This document shows positions 25,491-34,034 of a stretch of DNA of 64,000 nucleotides, in pieces. Origin of the DNA: Clostridiales bacterium (GTDB taxonomy: Bacteria > Bacillota > Clostridia > Christensenellales > Aristaeellaceae); NCBI GenBank assembly GCA_015056205.1, contig SVGS01000002.1, forward strand, positions 142,856-206,855, in the 5' to 3' direction. The notes beneath the pieces are model-generated. The model did not search any database. It had not been told where the DNA came from and saw only the letters and a list, made by a program, of their open reading frames with translations. Made by a program: the position numbers and the translations under genes. Position 1 is the stretch's first letter. Each line of letters begins with the position of its first letter.

Positions 25491-26426
25491 TCAGCCGATT
25501 CCCGCGGCCGCCAGCACCGTGAACCCGATAATCGCGACCAGCGTGGACACGGAAAGCGCGGCGGACACGTAAGCCCGCTGCTCCGTGCCCTTCGCGAACA
25601 CCGGCAGCACAAAAGGCGGCGGCATCAGGAACATGACCAGCACCGCGGCGTCCGCCTTCATCTCCGGCCAGAGCGCGTGCAGCGCCAGCAGCAGCAGGCC
25701 GCCCAGAACCGCCATGATGGCCAGCCTCAGGCCCACGACGGCGCAGGTGGCTTTCCAGGGAATATCGTCCAGCACCAGATCGTATCCGATCGCCAGCAGA
25801 ATCAACGCGCTGGTGGGTGCGGAGACAAAGTCCGTACACGCGTCCAGAATTCCGCTGATGCCGGAGGGAACCAGCGCCTGATAGAGGCCGGTCGCCCCCA
25901 GCAGCACGCCGGCGGCGATCGCCGCGATAATCGGGGAGCACAGCATCTCCCGGACCAGCTGACCCGTTCCGGCCTTCCCGCCCTCCTCCCGGGTCAGGAG
26001 GATCTTGTACAGGGTGAAAACAAACAGCACCTGTCCCAGATCGATGCGGGAGAACTCCGCGACCCGCTCCCGGCCGTACAGCAGGGTAAACAGGGCGTAA
26101 CCCAGCATGCCGGCCTCAAAGCCCGTCGTCAGAAACGGCACAAAGGGGCTCTTCATGCCCAGCCGGGGCCCCAGCGTCTTTCCCATGGCGTAGGCGGCGA
26201 CGCAGACGGCAAACATCATCAGCGGGATGATCACGTCCGAAAGCGTGTAGTGCGTGACCGCGAAGGTGTGCAGCAGAACAGCCGGCAGCGCAATCTGCAC
26301 GGCGACGGTTTTCAGGGCCTGAACCCCTTCCCGGGTAATCAGCCGCTTTCTCCGGCAGATCACCCCCAGAAACAGCATCAGCAGGACGGGAAGGATCGTC
26401 CGCAGAGCATCCGCAACAGGATTCAA
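25491..26426 (-). CDS. AEC-family transporter (auxin efflux carrier/MleP type)
   Basis: 311-residue membrane protein with about ten hydrophobic helices, MFAVCVAAYAMGKTLG and FLTTGFEAGMLGYALFTLLYG typical of the AEC family, which exports or exchanges organic acids such as malate. The start is TTG at 26426 behind GAGGGGG. The 194-base gap to the divergent GIY-YIG gene (26427-26620) has a possible TATACT near 26591-26600 for that gene but no clear promoter for this one. Substrate unknown. Confidence 0.9.
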   Translation of the reverse strand: MNPVADALRTILPVLLMLFLGVICRRKRLITREGVQALKTVAVQIALPAVLLHTFAVTHYTLSDVIIPLMMFAVCVAAYAMGKTLGPRLGMKSPFVPFLTTGFEAGMLGYALFTLLYGRERVAEFSRIDLGQVLFVFTLYKILLTREEGGKAGTGQLVREMLCSPIIAAIAAGVLLGATGLYQALVPSGISGILDACTDFVSAPTSALILLAIGYDLVLDDIPWKATCAVVGLRLAIMAVLGGLLLLALHALWPEMKADAAVLVMFLMPPPFVLPVFAKGTEQRAYVSAALSVSTLVAIIGFTVLAAAGIG

Positions 26427-26620
26427 ATGGAATTCCCCCTCTTCCGCAATCGCTTACGCCTGCCCGGTTCCGTTTATCCCAAAGGCTTTTCCGTGCCCCT
26501 ACTCTATCATTTTTTCCTCCGTTCCGTCAATCGTTCCGCCCGCGGAACTCGCAGGCGGAACCGGCCTCCGTCTTTTTTCCGCGGCGGCGGTATGCTATAC
26601 TGAGAGGGGGGATCAATACC

Positions 26621-26959
26621 ATGAATTACGTTTATCTGCTCCGGTGCGCGGACGGCACCCTCTACTGCGGCTGGACCACCGACCCGGAAAGCCGGGTCCG
26701 CGTCCATAACAGCGGCCGGGGCGCAAAATACACGCGCTCCCGCCTCCCGGTGGAGCTGGTCTATACCGAGGCATATGAAAACCGGCATCAGGCGCTGAGC
26801 CGGGAATGGCAGCTGAAGCGCCTGAGCCGGAAAGAAAAGCTGGCTCTGATTAATTGTTCTCCGGCCGGATCACCCGATACAGTTCATAAGCTCCCGGCTG
26901 CGTCCGGGTCTCAAAAACCGTCTCCCCGTCCTTCCGGTACAGAGGCTGAAGGCGGATAA
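26621..26959 (+). CDS. GIY-YIG domain nuclease-like protein (UPF0213/YazA type)
   Basis: 112 residues. The single domain starts at residue 1 with NYVYLLRCADGTLYCGWTTD (the GIY-YIG equivalents are VYL and YCG), followed by HNSGRGAKYTRSRLPVELVY, ALSREWQLKRLSRKEKLALI. Small stand-alone members are common in bacteria and are poorly characterised; a DNA repair role is assumed. The domain is complete by about residue 78; the last 35 residues lie antisense to the convergent gene 26850-28637 (110-base overlap) and look non-conserved, so the tail may be a 3' extension. Confidence 0.88.
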   Translation: MNYVYLLRCADGTLYCGWTTDPESRVRVHNSGRGAKYTRSRLPVELVYTEAYENRHQALSREWQLKRLSRKEKLALINCSPAGSPDTVHKLPAASGSQKPSPRPSGTEAEGG

Positions 26960-28637
26960 CGCCGCCCGTATGCCGGTCTTTCCGGACGGGCATCTCCAGC
27001 GTGTCGGCTTCTCCCGTCACGTGGATCCGGAGAATGGCCGGCTGGGAGGTACCGGTGGCATAGGGATAAACGATAAAGGCGTCGTTGTCATACGCGAAGA
27101 GGCTGGTTCCCGACCCGCACTCCAGATACACGCCGGCGGCGGGGAATTCGCTGCGCAGGCGGGTCAGGGCTTCCGCCGGCACCTTGTACAGATCCGGGAA
27201 GCTGTCCGGCACCGCCAGGGTCAGCATCTGTCCCTTTCCGTAGGTATCCCGCAGCAGCACGCCGAAGCTCTCCTCCGTGTCCCCCACCTTGACGAGGGCC
27301 CAGGCGGAATTGTTGCGGAACTCGCACACCGGAATCCCGATCTCCTCCGTTCCCCGGGGGAAGGTCAGCGACGGCTGAGGCTGTTCAATCCCCTCGATCC
27401 GGTACTGCCGGCCCCGGATCCTGCGCCCGGTGAAGCGGATGGAGGTCATCCGCTGAATACCCCGGTCCATCGTATCCTCCAGGAACCCGCTGGTGACCAG
27501 GGCTTTGCCGCCTCCCGCCACATAGGCTTCCAGCCGCTCCACGATCTCCGGATCGCAGGCGGCGGCGCGGGTCAGCAGGATGGAGGGAGCGGACTCCGGC
27601 CAGTAGGGGCTGCAGACGACCGGCAGTCCGCACATACCGAGGAAATCCTGCACGTTGTCCTCTCCCTGGCTGTTGTCCGGCAGATAGCAGACGGTGCCCA
27701 CGGGCGTTCCGCAGTGATCCAGCACCGCGTCCAGCTTGTCCAGATGATATCCCAGAGGCGGGATATACGGGCTGTCCGCCAGCGCCTGGAAGCAGAACAG
27801 CATCAGCTCCTTCGGTTTGGAGAACGCCGTCAGGTACGCCTGCTCCAGATACTGCTCCGTCAGATGGAAATCAAAGGGATCGAACCAGCCGCCCCCGTTA
27901 TGCCCCGGCCACATGTTTTCAAAATAGGTCATCAGGGAATAGCTCAGATACCGGGGCAGATGCTGATCCGTGGTCACGGTATCCCGGGCCTCGGTGCCGG
28001 TATAGATCCGGTCGAACAGCTTCCGCTGCTCCGCCGGGTTATAGCCGGTCTCCTGATAGCTTTCCGCCCAGTTCGGATACTTGATGGTGATCCGGCAGTC
28101 CGGATTGGCCGCCTTTGCCGGGGCGATAATACAGTCCCGGCTGACCTTTTCCATCAGGGCCAGGCGGTAGGCCTTCCAGCTTCCGTCGGTAATCCCGTGC
28201 GCCCTGTTGAACAGATCCCGCTCCCGGCGGCAGGTGTCGCAGGTACAGTTCGTGAAGAAAAAGTCATCGATAATGAACTCGTTAAAATGCCTGCCGAGGA
28301 AATCGCACACTTCCTTCAGCCGGTCCGTCATCGCCGTGTCGTTATAGCAGAAGGTGTCAAACAGGCGCTGTTTCGGCTCCGCTCCCTCCGGCGTGGGAAT
28401 GGTGGTTGTCAGGCCGCCGGCCACCTCGACCCCGTGCTGTTCAAAAACCTCCCGGCACAGCGCCACCTGATCCTCCCCCGCCATGACGCCGGAGCGGAAA
28501 GGTTCCAGATAAACCTTGTCGGGGCGCAGATACTTTTCAAAGAAAGCGATCTCCTTCTCCAGCTGCTCCCGGTTCGCCCGGGCCGTCCCGGCAGCCACAA
28601 AATAGTAAACGAGCTTAAAGTTCCGGTAGTTCCCCAT
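26850..28637 (-). CDS. Unassigned TIM-barrel-like protein, probable glycan enzyme
   Basis: 595 residues from the ATG at 28637, which has AGGAGG seven bases upstream. The first 340 residues look like a TIM barrel of the hypothetical glycosidase type: KVYLEPFRSG, a strand ending NEFIIDDFFFTNC with neighbouring cysteines (CTCDTC), RITIKYPNWAESY and PKELMLFCFQAL. The acidic pair in IIDD and the E of VYLEP could be catalytic. Residues 340-430 resemble a class I glutaminase-like domain (VVCSPYWPESAPSILLTR, GGGKALVTSGFLED) as in GH42-type proteins; a beta domain follows. No signal peptide. It has its own promoter and operator and sits just after a CUT1 transporter operon. Function not known. Confidence 0.75.
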   Translation of the reverse strand: MGNYRNFKLVYYFVAAGTARANREQLEKEIAFFEKYLRPDKVYLEPFRSGVMAGEDQVALCREVFEQHGVEVAGGLTTTIPTPEGAEPKQRLFDTFCYNDTAMTDRLKEVCDFLGRHFNEFIIDDFFFTNCTCDTCRRERDLFNRAHGITDGSWKAYRLALMEKVSRDCIIAPAKAANPDCRITIKYPNWAESYQETGYNPAEQRKLFDRIYTGTEARDTVTTDQHLPRYLSYSLMTYFENMWPGHNGGGWFDPFDFHLTEQYLEQAYLTAFSKPKELMLFCFQALADSPYIPPLGYHLDKLDAVLDHCGTPVGTVCYLPDNSQGEDNVQDFLGMCGLPVVCSPYWPESAPSILLTRAAACDPEIVERLEAYVAGGGKALVTSGFLEDTMDRGIQRMTSIRFTGRRIRGRQYRIEGIEQPQPSLTFPRGTEEIGIPVCEFRNNSAWALVKVGDTEESFGVLLRDTYGKGQMLTLAVPDSFPDLYKVPAEALTRLRSEFPAAGVYLECGSGTSLFAYDNDAFIVYPYATGTSQPAILRIHVTGEADTLEMPVRKDRHTGGVIRLQPLYRKDGETVFETRTQPGAYELYRVIRPENN

Positions 28638-28689
28638 AGAGCCTCCTCCTGACCGAGTCATCGTTTTTTACCATTTGTCCATTCATATT

Positions 28690-28703
28690 TGCAATCGTTT
28701 GCA
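28690..28703. promoter_or_regulatory. LacI-type operator-like palindrome
   Basis: TGCAATCGTTTGCA, a near-perfect 14-bp inverted repeat with the central CG typical of LacI/CcpA-family operators, placed about 15 bases downstream of the -10 box at 28717-28722, where a bound repressor would block elongation or initiation. Confidence 0.6.
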
Positions 28704-28716
28704 TTTCTTTGTTCTC

Positions 28717-28745
28717 ATTATACCCGCTTTCCCCGGTTTGCGCAA
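28717..28745 (-). promoter_or_regulatory. Promoter of the TIM-barrel-like gene
   Basis: Minus strand TTGCGC (28740-28745), 17 bases, TATAAT (28717-28722), between the upstream operon terminator and the operator palindrome. Confidence 0.72.
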
Positions 28746-28751
28746 CATCTG

Positions 28752-28784
28752 AAAAAAACAGCCCCGCCCGTTTCCGGGCGAGGC
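28752..28784 (-). terminator. Terminator of the second CUT1 operon
   Basis: Minus strand GCCTCGCCCG-GAAA-CGGGCGGGGC (one G-T pair) followed by TGTTTTTTT; 43 bases after the solute-binding protein stop. Confidence 0.9.
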
Positions 28785-28826
28785 CGCTTCTTTTTTCGTC
28801 AGGCCGAAGCCTGTCGGGAATCTGAA

Positions 28827-30443
28827 TTACTTGACAGCAGGCGCTTCGTTGTAAACAGCCTGCAGCTTCTCGGCACGCTCGTCGATGATCGCCTGTCCGC
28901 CGGAAGCCAGATAGTCGGCCATGCCGGCATCGTAGACGGCGTCGAACTGATCCACGGAAGCGGAAACCGCCTGGGTCAGCATGGCGTCGCGCTTCGCGGT
29001 CAGGCTGGTGCCGACGTCGGTCTCGGCGGTGATGTCGCCCACGTTGTAGTGCTTCGCGGTCCGTCCGTTGGCGATGGCAGCCTCATGAGCGCCAATCACG
29101 ATCTCGGCGGGAACGGAAGAATAGTTCAGGGCGCGGGAAGCCTCGGTGGCTTCGCCGATGTTCAGGCCGTTCACGGTGATGGTGTAGTCGATGTTCATGC
29201 CGGAGTTCATGACCCACTCGCCGGTGGCCGGCAGGGTCTTGTAAGCGCCGTCCGCGGTGATCTCGTGGTTGACGCCTTCCTTACCGGTCTGCAGGAACTT
29301 GATGGTATCGGGGTTGGAGATGAAGTTCACATACAGCAGGGAGGCCAGGGGCTCCTTGTTGGTGGCGGGGAAGAAGACCTTCCGGTCGATCCGGTCCGCC
29401 AGATACTTCCGGGTGATGCCGGCTTCATTCTTGAAGCAGTCCACGGCCACAAACGCGGCGTCGGGGCCCACGTTCCGGACCAGGTTGGCTTCGATGGAGT
29501 CGTCATTGTTGCGGAAAGGATAGTCCCAGTTGTGGATGAAAGCGCCCACATAGCCGGCCTTCATCATGTCGTCCTCGGCGGTGCTGTCGGTGTAGAGGCC
29601 GAAATCCTTCCAGACCAGGCCTTCGTTGTACCACTTGTTCAGCACGCGGATGCCTTCCTTGTAGTTCGGATACAGCAGATGACGGTCATCGTAGCCGTAT
29701 ACGTACAGGGTCGCGTCGTCCACATCTTCCGGAACCTTGCTGATGCTCAGCAGGTCGTTCCGCCAGCCGATATCGGTGGAGGTGCTGTAGGGAACCATCT
29801 TGGCAGCGTCGGCGCCCAGCAGGGTTTCGGCGTTGTCACGGAAGGCGACCAGGCAGTTGTAGAACTCTTCCTCGGTGGTGGGCAGGGCCAGACCCAGCTT
29901 GTCCAGCCAGTCCTTCCGGATGAAGGTGTTCAGACGGGCACGGTCGGCCAGCACGGCTTCCAGGGCCCACACGGTCTTGGTTTCCGGATTCTGATCGTAG
30001 TAGATGTTGTAGTCTTCCAGCAGGCCCCACAGATCGCCCAGCTGATCCTTGTACTCGGTCAGATAGGGGTTCAGATCGATCACGCCGCCCATGTCGGCGA
30101 AGGTCTGAATCGTCGGATAGGAGTAGGTCACGCAGATGTCGGGAGCTTCGCCGGTGGCCAGCAGATTGTTGATGTCATCCACTTCCGTCCAGCGGCCGAC
30201 AGATACGTATTCCACTTCGACGTTGTACTTCTCGAGCATGCCCTTCTTGATGTAGTCCGTGAAGGGATTGTTGGTGGGATCGCTTCCGCCGTCGTTGTTA
30301 CGGTTGAAGATTTCCACCTTGATGTGGCGGGTTTCGGTGAACTTGCCGTCCACGAAGCCGTCGTCCGCCGCGAGCGCGGTGGAGAAGATCCCCATGGCAG
30401 CTACCAGGGCCAGGACCAGGACCAGTGACAGGAACCGTTTCAT
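28827..30443 (-). CDS. Extracellular solute-binding protein of the second CUT1 transporter
   Basis: 538 residues, same LipO/LplA-type group as 9805-11334 but clearly a different protein. Signal peptide 1-26 (MKRFLSLVLVLALVAAMGI, ending STALAA then DD), again with no lipobox cysteine. Two ATGs are close together; AGGAGG is one base from that at 30449 and seven bases from that at 30443, so the latter is taken. Short sugar-binding family motifs such as RKDWLDKLGLALPTTEEEFY are clear. The ligand is probably an oligosaccharide; the neighbouring TIM-barrel-like gene may process it. Confidence 0.9.
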   Translation of the reverse strand: MKRFLSLVLVLALVAAMGIFSTALAADDGFVDGKFTETRHIKVEIFNRNNDGGSDPTNNPFTDYIKKGMLEKYNVEVEYVSVGRWTEVDDINNLLATGEAPDICVTYSYPTIQTFADMGGVIDLNPYLTEYKDQLGDLWGLLEDYNIYYDQNPETKTVWALEAVLADRARLNTFIRKDWLDKLGLALPTTEEEFYNCLVAFRDNAETLLGADAAKMVPYSTSTDIGWRNDLLSISKVPEDVDDATLYVYGYDDRHLLYPNYKEGIRVLNKWYNEGLVWKDFGLYTDSTAEDDMMKAGYVGAFIHNWDYPFRNNDDSIEANLVRNVGPDAAFVAVDCFKNEAGITRKYLADRIDRKVFFPATNKEPLASLLYVNFISNPDTIKFLQTGKEGVNHEITADGAYKTLPATGEWVMNSGMNIDYTITVNGLNIGEATEASRALNYSSVPAEIVIGAHEAAIANGRTAKHYNVGDITAETDVGTSLTAKRDAMLTQAVSASVDQFDAVYDAGMADYLASGGQAIIDERAEKLQAVYNEAPAVK

Positions 30444-30531
30444 AGTCATTCCTCCTTCTTATTTCTTTCAGAGGGTTTCCGCCCTCAGAAATTCGCAGTT
30501 GCCGCTTTCCGCCGCCGGCGGACCGCGGAGA

Positions 30532-31458
30532 TCAGCCCTTGACCGCGCCGATCGTCACGCCGGTGACGAAATAGCGCTGCAGCCAGGGATAAACCACCAG
30601 GATCGGCACCGTGGCAAACATGACGGTGGCCATCTGAATGGTCTTGGATACGCCGTTGTTGAAGAAGCCTTCCTGCGCCACCTGCTCGCTGGTCTGCGTG
30701 GAGTTCTTGATCACGTTGTACAGCAGCAGCTGGATCGGCCAGTACTTTTCGCTCTCGCTCTTTTTCAGATACATCAGGGCGTCGGAGAAACCGTTCCACC
30801 GGCCCACGGCGTAGAACAGCGCCAGGGTCGCCAGCACCGGCAGGCTCAGCGGCAGATACACCTTGAACAGCACCCGGATCGGGCCCGCCCCGTCGATTTC
30901 CGCCGCTTCCCGCAGGCTGTCCGGCACGCCGTAGAAGAAGCTGCGCATGATGATGACGTTGAACACGCTGATACAGTTCGGCACGATCAGCGCCCAGGGG
31001 GTGTTCAGAATGTGCAGGTTATTCAGCAGGATATAGGACGGAATGGTTCCGGCGCTGAAATACATGGTGAACAGGATAATGAAGTTGATCACCTTGCCGC
31101 CCCGCAGGTTGGAGTAAATCAGCGGATAGGCGGTGCAGACCGTCAGGAACAGGGACAAAAGCGTGCATCCCACCGTCAGGATCGCCGTCCACCCGAGGCT
31201 CCGGGTATACTTCTCCGTCGTCAGCACGGTCTGATAGGCTTCCACGTTCCAGCCCTTCGGCCAGATAAACACATCGTTGCGCACCAGCGCGTCCGCGGAG
31301 GAAAGGCTGCAGGCCAGCACATGCACCATCGGCAGCAGGCAGACCAGCATGGCCAGCAGGCAGATGAGGGCAATGACCAGATCCCCCACGCGGGTTTTCC
31401 GGGATTTAATCATCCCGTCGTGCAGTTTCTTATTCTGTACGCTCTGCATTTCCTTCAC
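30532..31458 (-). CDS. CUT1 carbohydrate ABC transporter permease (LplC/YtcP type)
   Basis: 308 residues, six helices, EAA loop LREAAEIDGAGPIRVLFKVY, and the LplC-type ending RYFVTGVTIGAVKG. ATG at 31458 has a strong AAGGAGGTGA. It follows the partner permease stop by four bases and is followed after 88 bases by the binding protein. Same architecture as the first transporter, so the two operons may be old duplicates with different substrates. Confidence 0.93.
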   Translation of the reverse strand: MKEMQSVQNKKLHDGMIKSRKTRVGDLVIALICLLAMLVCLLPMVHVLACSLSSADALVRNDVFIWPKGWNVEAYQTVLTTEKYTRSLGWTAILTVGCTLLSLFLTVCTAYPLIYSNLRGGKVINFIILFTMYFSAGTIPSYILLNNLHILNTPWALIVPNCISVFNVIIMRSFFYGVPDSLREAAEIDGAGPIRVLFKVYLPLSLPVLATLALFYAVGRWNGFSDALMYLKKSESEKYWPIQLLLYNVIKNSTQTSEQVAQEGFFNNGVSKTIQMATVMFATVPILVVYPWLQRYFVTGVTIGAVKG

Positions 31459-31462
31459 CTCC

Positions 31463-32419
31463 TTACCAGATCCCGCGCTCGCCGAACCGCTTCGCCAGCG
31501 AGTTCGACAGCAGCAGGAAGATCACGCAGACCACGCTCTGGAACAGGCCCACCGCGGTGCTCAGGCTGAACTGGCTGCCCTGAATACCGCGCTCGTAAAC
31601 GAAGATGGAAATCGTCTTGCTGGCGCCGACCACCAGCGGGTTGCTCAGGGTGAAGGGGCGGTCGAATTCAGAGCCCAGGATATGGCCCAGGTTCATGATC
31701 AGCAGCACGATAATGGTGGAGCGGATTCCCGGCAGCGTAATGTGCCAGATCTTCCGCAGCCGGCTGGCGCCGTCCACCTCCGCCGCCTCGTACAGCTCGG
31801 GGCTGATCCCGGTCAGCGCGGCCAGATAGATGATGGTGTTCCAGCCGCATTCCTTCCAGATGCCCAGAACGATATACATCGCCCGCCAGTTCCCCTCCGT
31901 CCCCAGGAAGGGTATGGAGGTTCCCATCAGCTTGTTGATCATGCCGTCGTTGGTGGCAAAGAGTCGCAGGGAGATGCTGGAAATGATGACCCAGCTCAGG
32001 AAGTGGGGCAGATACAGAATCGTCTGCGTCACCCGCTTGTACTTCGGGAAGGCCAGCTCATTGAGGAGCAGCGCCATGATAATGGGCATCGGCGTCCCGA
32101 TTACCAGATCCAGCAGGTTCAGGAAAATGGTATTCCGGAGGGCGGCCAGGAAGTTCTGGTCCTGGAAAGCCTTGATGAACCATTCAAAACCGTTGTTCTT
32201 CGCCCACGGAACCTGCCACGGCGGCACAAGAATATTGTTCTTCTTGAAAGCCAGCAGGATATAGCTCATGGGGGTGTAACGGAAAATCACAAAAAAGGCG
32301 ATCGGCAGAATTAAAAGCAGATAAAGCGTCCCGTACCGGCGCATATACGTACCCCAGGACATTTTGTGCGGACGGATATCCCGACTTAATCCGACCTGTT
32401 TTACTTGACTCAAGAGCAT
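31463..32419 (-). CDS. CUT1 carbohydrate ABC transporter permease (LplB type)
   Basis: 318 residues with six helices; EAA loop YEAAEVDGASRLRKIWHITLP and the ending LLLSNSLAKRFGERGIW are typical LplB features. The ATG at 32419 abuts its purine-rich site (GGAAAGGAAG), whereas a TTG two codons later (32413) is eight bases from AGGA and would give an N-terminus MSQVKQ like that of the permease at 11395-12318; either is possible. No clean promoter was found in the AT-rich stretch 32420-32520 upstream. Confidence 0.92.
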   Translation of the reverse strand: MLLSQVKQVGLSRDIRPHKMSWGTYMRRYGTLYLLLILPIAFFVIFRYTPMSYILLAFKKNNILVPPWQVPWAKNNGFEWFIKAFQDQNFLAALRNTIFLNLLDLVIGTPMPIIMALLLNELAFPKYKRVTQTILYLPHFLSWVIISSISLRLFATNDGMINKLMGTSIPFLGTEGNWRAMYIVLGIWKECGWNTIIYLAALTGISPELYEAAEVDGASRLRKIWHITLPGIRSTIIVLLIMNLGHILGSEFDRPFTLSNPLVVGASKTISIFVYERGIQGSQFSLSTAVGLFQSVVCVIFLLLSNSLAKRFGERGIW

Positions 32420-32595
32420 CTTCCTTTCCCTGTGAAATTCCCGGACAGCAGAAAATGGAGCATCCTGATTTTCCGTTTTATGTATATTGATTCGACCGCT
32501 GTTTTCCGAAATCCTGCCAAAGAGCGAAAAATATGATCGTACAATTTCACTGCCGGCCGTTTTTTTGCTTTATCGGTATCTTCGCTGTTTTTTGC

Positions 32596-32624
32596 TTTAC
32601 AGAGAGCAGGCAGTTTGATAAAAT
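32596..32624 (+). promoter_or_regulatory. Promoter of the rnf-nrf-ccs operon
   Basis: TTTACA (32596-32601), 17 bases, TAAAAT (32619-32624), 61 bases before the rnfC start codon. It is the only good promoter seen before 41295, so one transcript probably covers rnfC to ccsA. Confidence 0.72.
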
Positions 32625-32649
32625 AATTTAATAGGAAATGAAAGATGAA

Positions 32650-32662
32650 GTGACCTGGTCAC
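32650..32662. promoter_or_regulatory. Palindrome GTGACCTGGTCAC in the rnf leader
   Basis: Perfect six-base arms around a single T, beginning 25 bases after the -10 box and ending just before the AAAGGAG site. Could be an operator for a dimeric regulator or a small leader hairpin affecting rnfC translation. Confidence 0.5.
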
Positions 32663-32684
32663 GGGGAAAGGAGTCGTCATCTAA

Positions 32685-34034
32685 GTGAAAAATACGTTCC
32701 GCGGCGGTGTGCATCCGCAGGATCATAAGGATCTGAGCCGCGATGTGCCGCTGCGTCTGTTCAACCCGACGGGGGAAATGGTTTATCCCCTGAGCCAGCA
32801 TATCGGCCGGCCCGCCAAGCCCCTGGTGAAAAAAGGAGATCCGGTGCTGGTCGGCCAGCGGATCGCGGAGGCGGACGGGTTTGTTTCCGCCCATATCCAT
32901 TCCAGCTGCTCCGGCACGGTGAAGGCCGTGGAAAACCGCCGGATTCTGACCGGGCAGATGATGGACTGCATCGTGATCGATAACGACGGGCAGTTCACCC
33001 AGGTGGAAAGCTACGCCTCCCGGGATGACGCGAGCACCCTGAGCGACAACGAGCTCCTGCAGCGGATTCAGGACGCGGGCATCGTCGGCCTCGGCGGAGC
33101 GGGGTTCCCCACCCACGTCAAGCTGAAGCCCAAAGATCCGGCCGCCATCCGCTACGTCATTGTCAACGGTGCGGAATGCGAGCCTTATCTGACCTGCAAC
33201 GATCAGCTGATGCGCTCCCGCGGGCCGGAAATCATCACGGGCCTCGAGCTGGTGCTGCGCCTCTTCCCCAACGCGAAAGGCGTCATCTGCATCGAGAACA
33301 ACAAGCCCGAAGCCATCAAGGCCATGAAAGAAGCCGTCAAGGGCAGGGCGCGGATGTCGGTGCGGCCGATGATCACCAAATACCCTCAGGGCGGCGAGCG
33401 CAGCCTGATTGAAGCGATCGCGGGCGCCAATTTCCCGGTCAGCAAGCTGCCGGCGGACGTCGGCTGCATCGTGGACAACGTGGGCACCCTCTACGCGATT
33501 CAGCGGGCGGTGCTGTACCGGGAGCCCCTGTTCAGCCAGGTCTTCACCCTGACCGGCGAAGCCGTCGCTCAGCCGGGGAACTTTATTGTCCGCGACGGAA
33601 CCAGCTTCCGCGAGCTGCTGGAGGCAAACGGCGGCGTCAGGCCCGGCGTCCGGGCCGTGAAGGCGCTGGTGGGCGGCCCCATGATGGGCATCGCCACTGG
33701 AAGCCTGGATGTGCCGATCCAGAAGCAGAACAACGGCCTGACCCTGCTCGCGGAGGATCCGGTGGAAAAGGCCGAAGCGCTGATGACCGCCTGCCTGCAC
33801 TGCGGGCGCTGCACCACCGTCTGCCCCATGGGTCTCATGCCCCAGATGATGTGCGACGCGGCGGACGCGGAGAACTGGGAGCGCTATGAAAAGAAGCTGT
33901 ACGGTCTGGAATGCATCCAGTGCGGCAGCTGCACCTTCGCCTGCCCGGCGAAGCGGCCGCTGACCCAGACCTTTAAGAAAGCCAAGGCGGAAATCCTTGA
34001 GCGGAAAAAACGGGAAGGGGGGGACCGGAAATGA
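32685..34034 (+). CDS. rnfC: Rnf complex subunit RnfC
   Basis: Peripheral NADH/ferredoxin-side subunit of the ion-translocating ferredoxin:NAD+ oxidoreductase. 449 residues. N-terminal FRGGVHPQDHKDLS and biotinyl-like barrel, FMN/NAD-binding region GLGGAGFPTHVKLKP and NGAECEPYLTCNDQL, and two 4Fe-4S motifs (CLHCGRCTTVCPMGLMP about 369-385, CIQCGSCTFACPAKRP about 409-424). GTG start at 32685, AAAGGAG 11 bases upstream. Stop overlaps the next start by four bases (ATGA). First gene of the operon. Confidence 0.95.
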   Translation: MKNTFRGGVHPQDHKDLSRDVPLRLFNPTGEMVYPLSQHIGRPAKPLVKKGDPVLVGQRIAEADGFVSAHIHSSCSGTVKAVENRRILTGQMMDCIVIDNDGQFTQVESYASRDDASTLSDNELLQRIQDAGIVGLGGAGFPTHVKLKPKDPAAIRYVIVNGAECEPYLTCNDQLMRSRGPEIITGLELVLRLFPNAKGVICIENNKPEAIKAMKEAVKGRARMSVRPMITKYPQGGERSLIEAIAGANFPVSKLPADVGCIVDNVGTLYAIQRAVLYREPLFSQVFTLTGEAVAQPGNFIVRDGTSFRELLEANGGVRPGVRAVKALVGGPMMGIATGSLDVPIQKQNNGLTLLAEDPVEKAEALMTACLHCGRCTTVCPMGLMPQMMCDAADAENWERYEKKLYGLECIQCGSCTFACPAKRPLTQTFKKAKAEILERKKREGGDRK

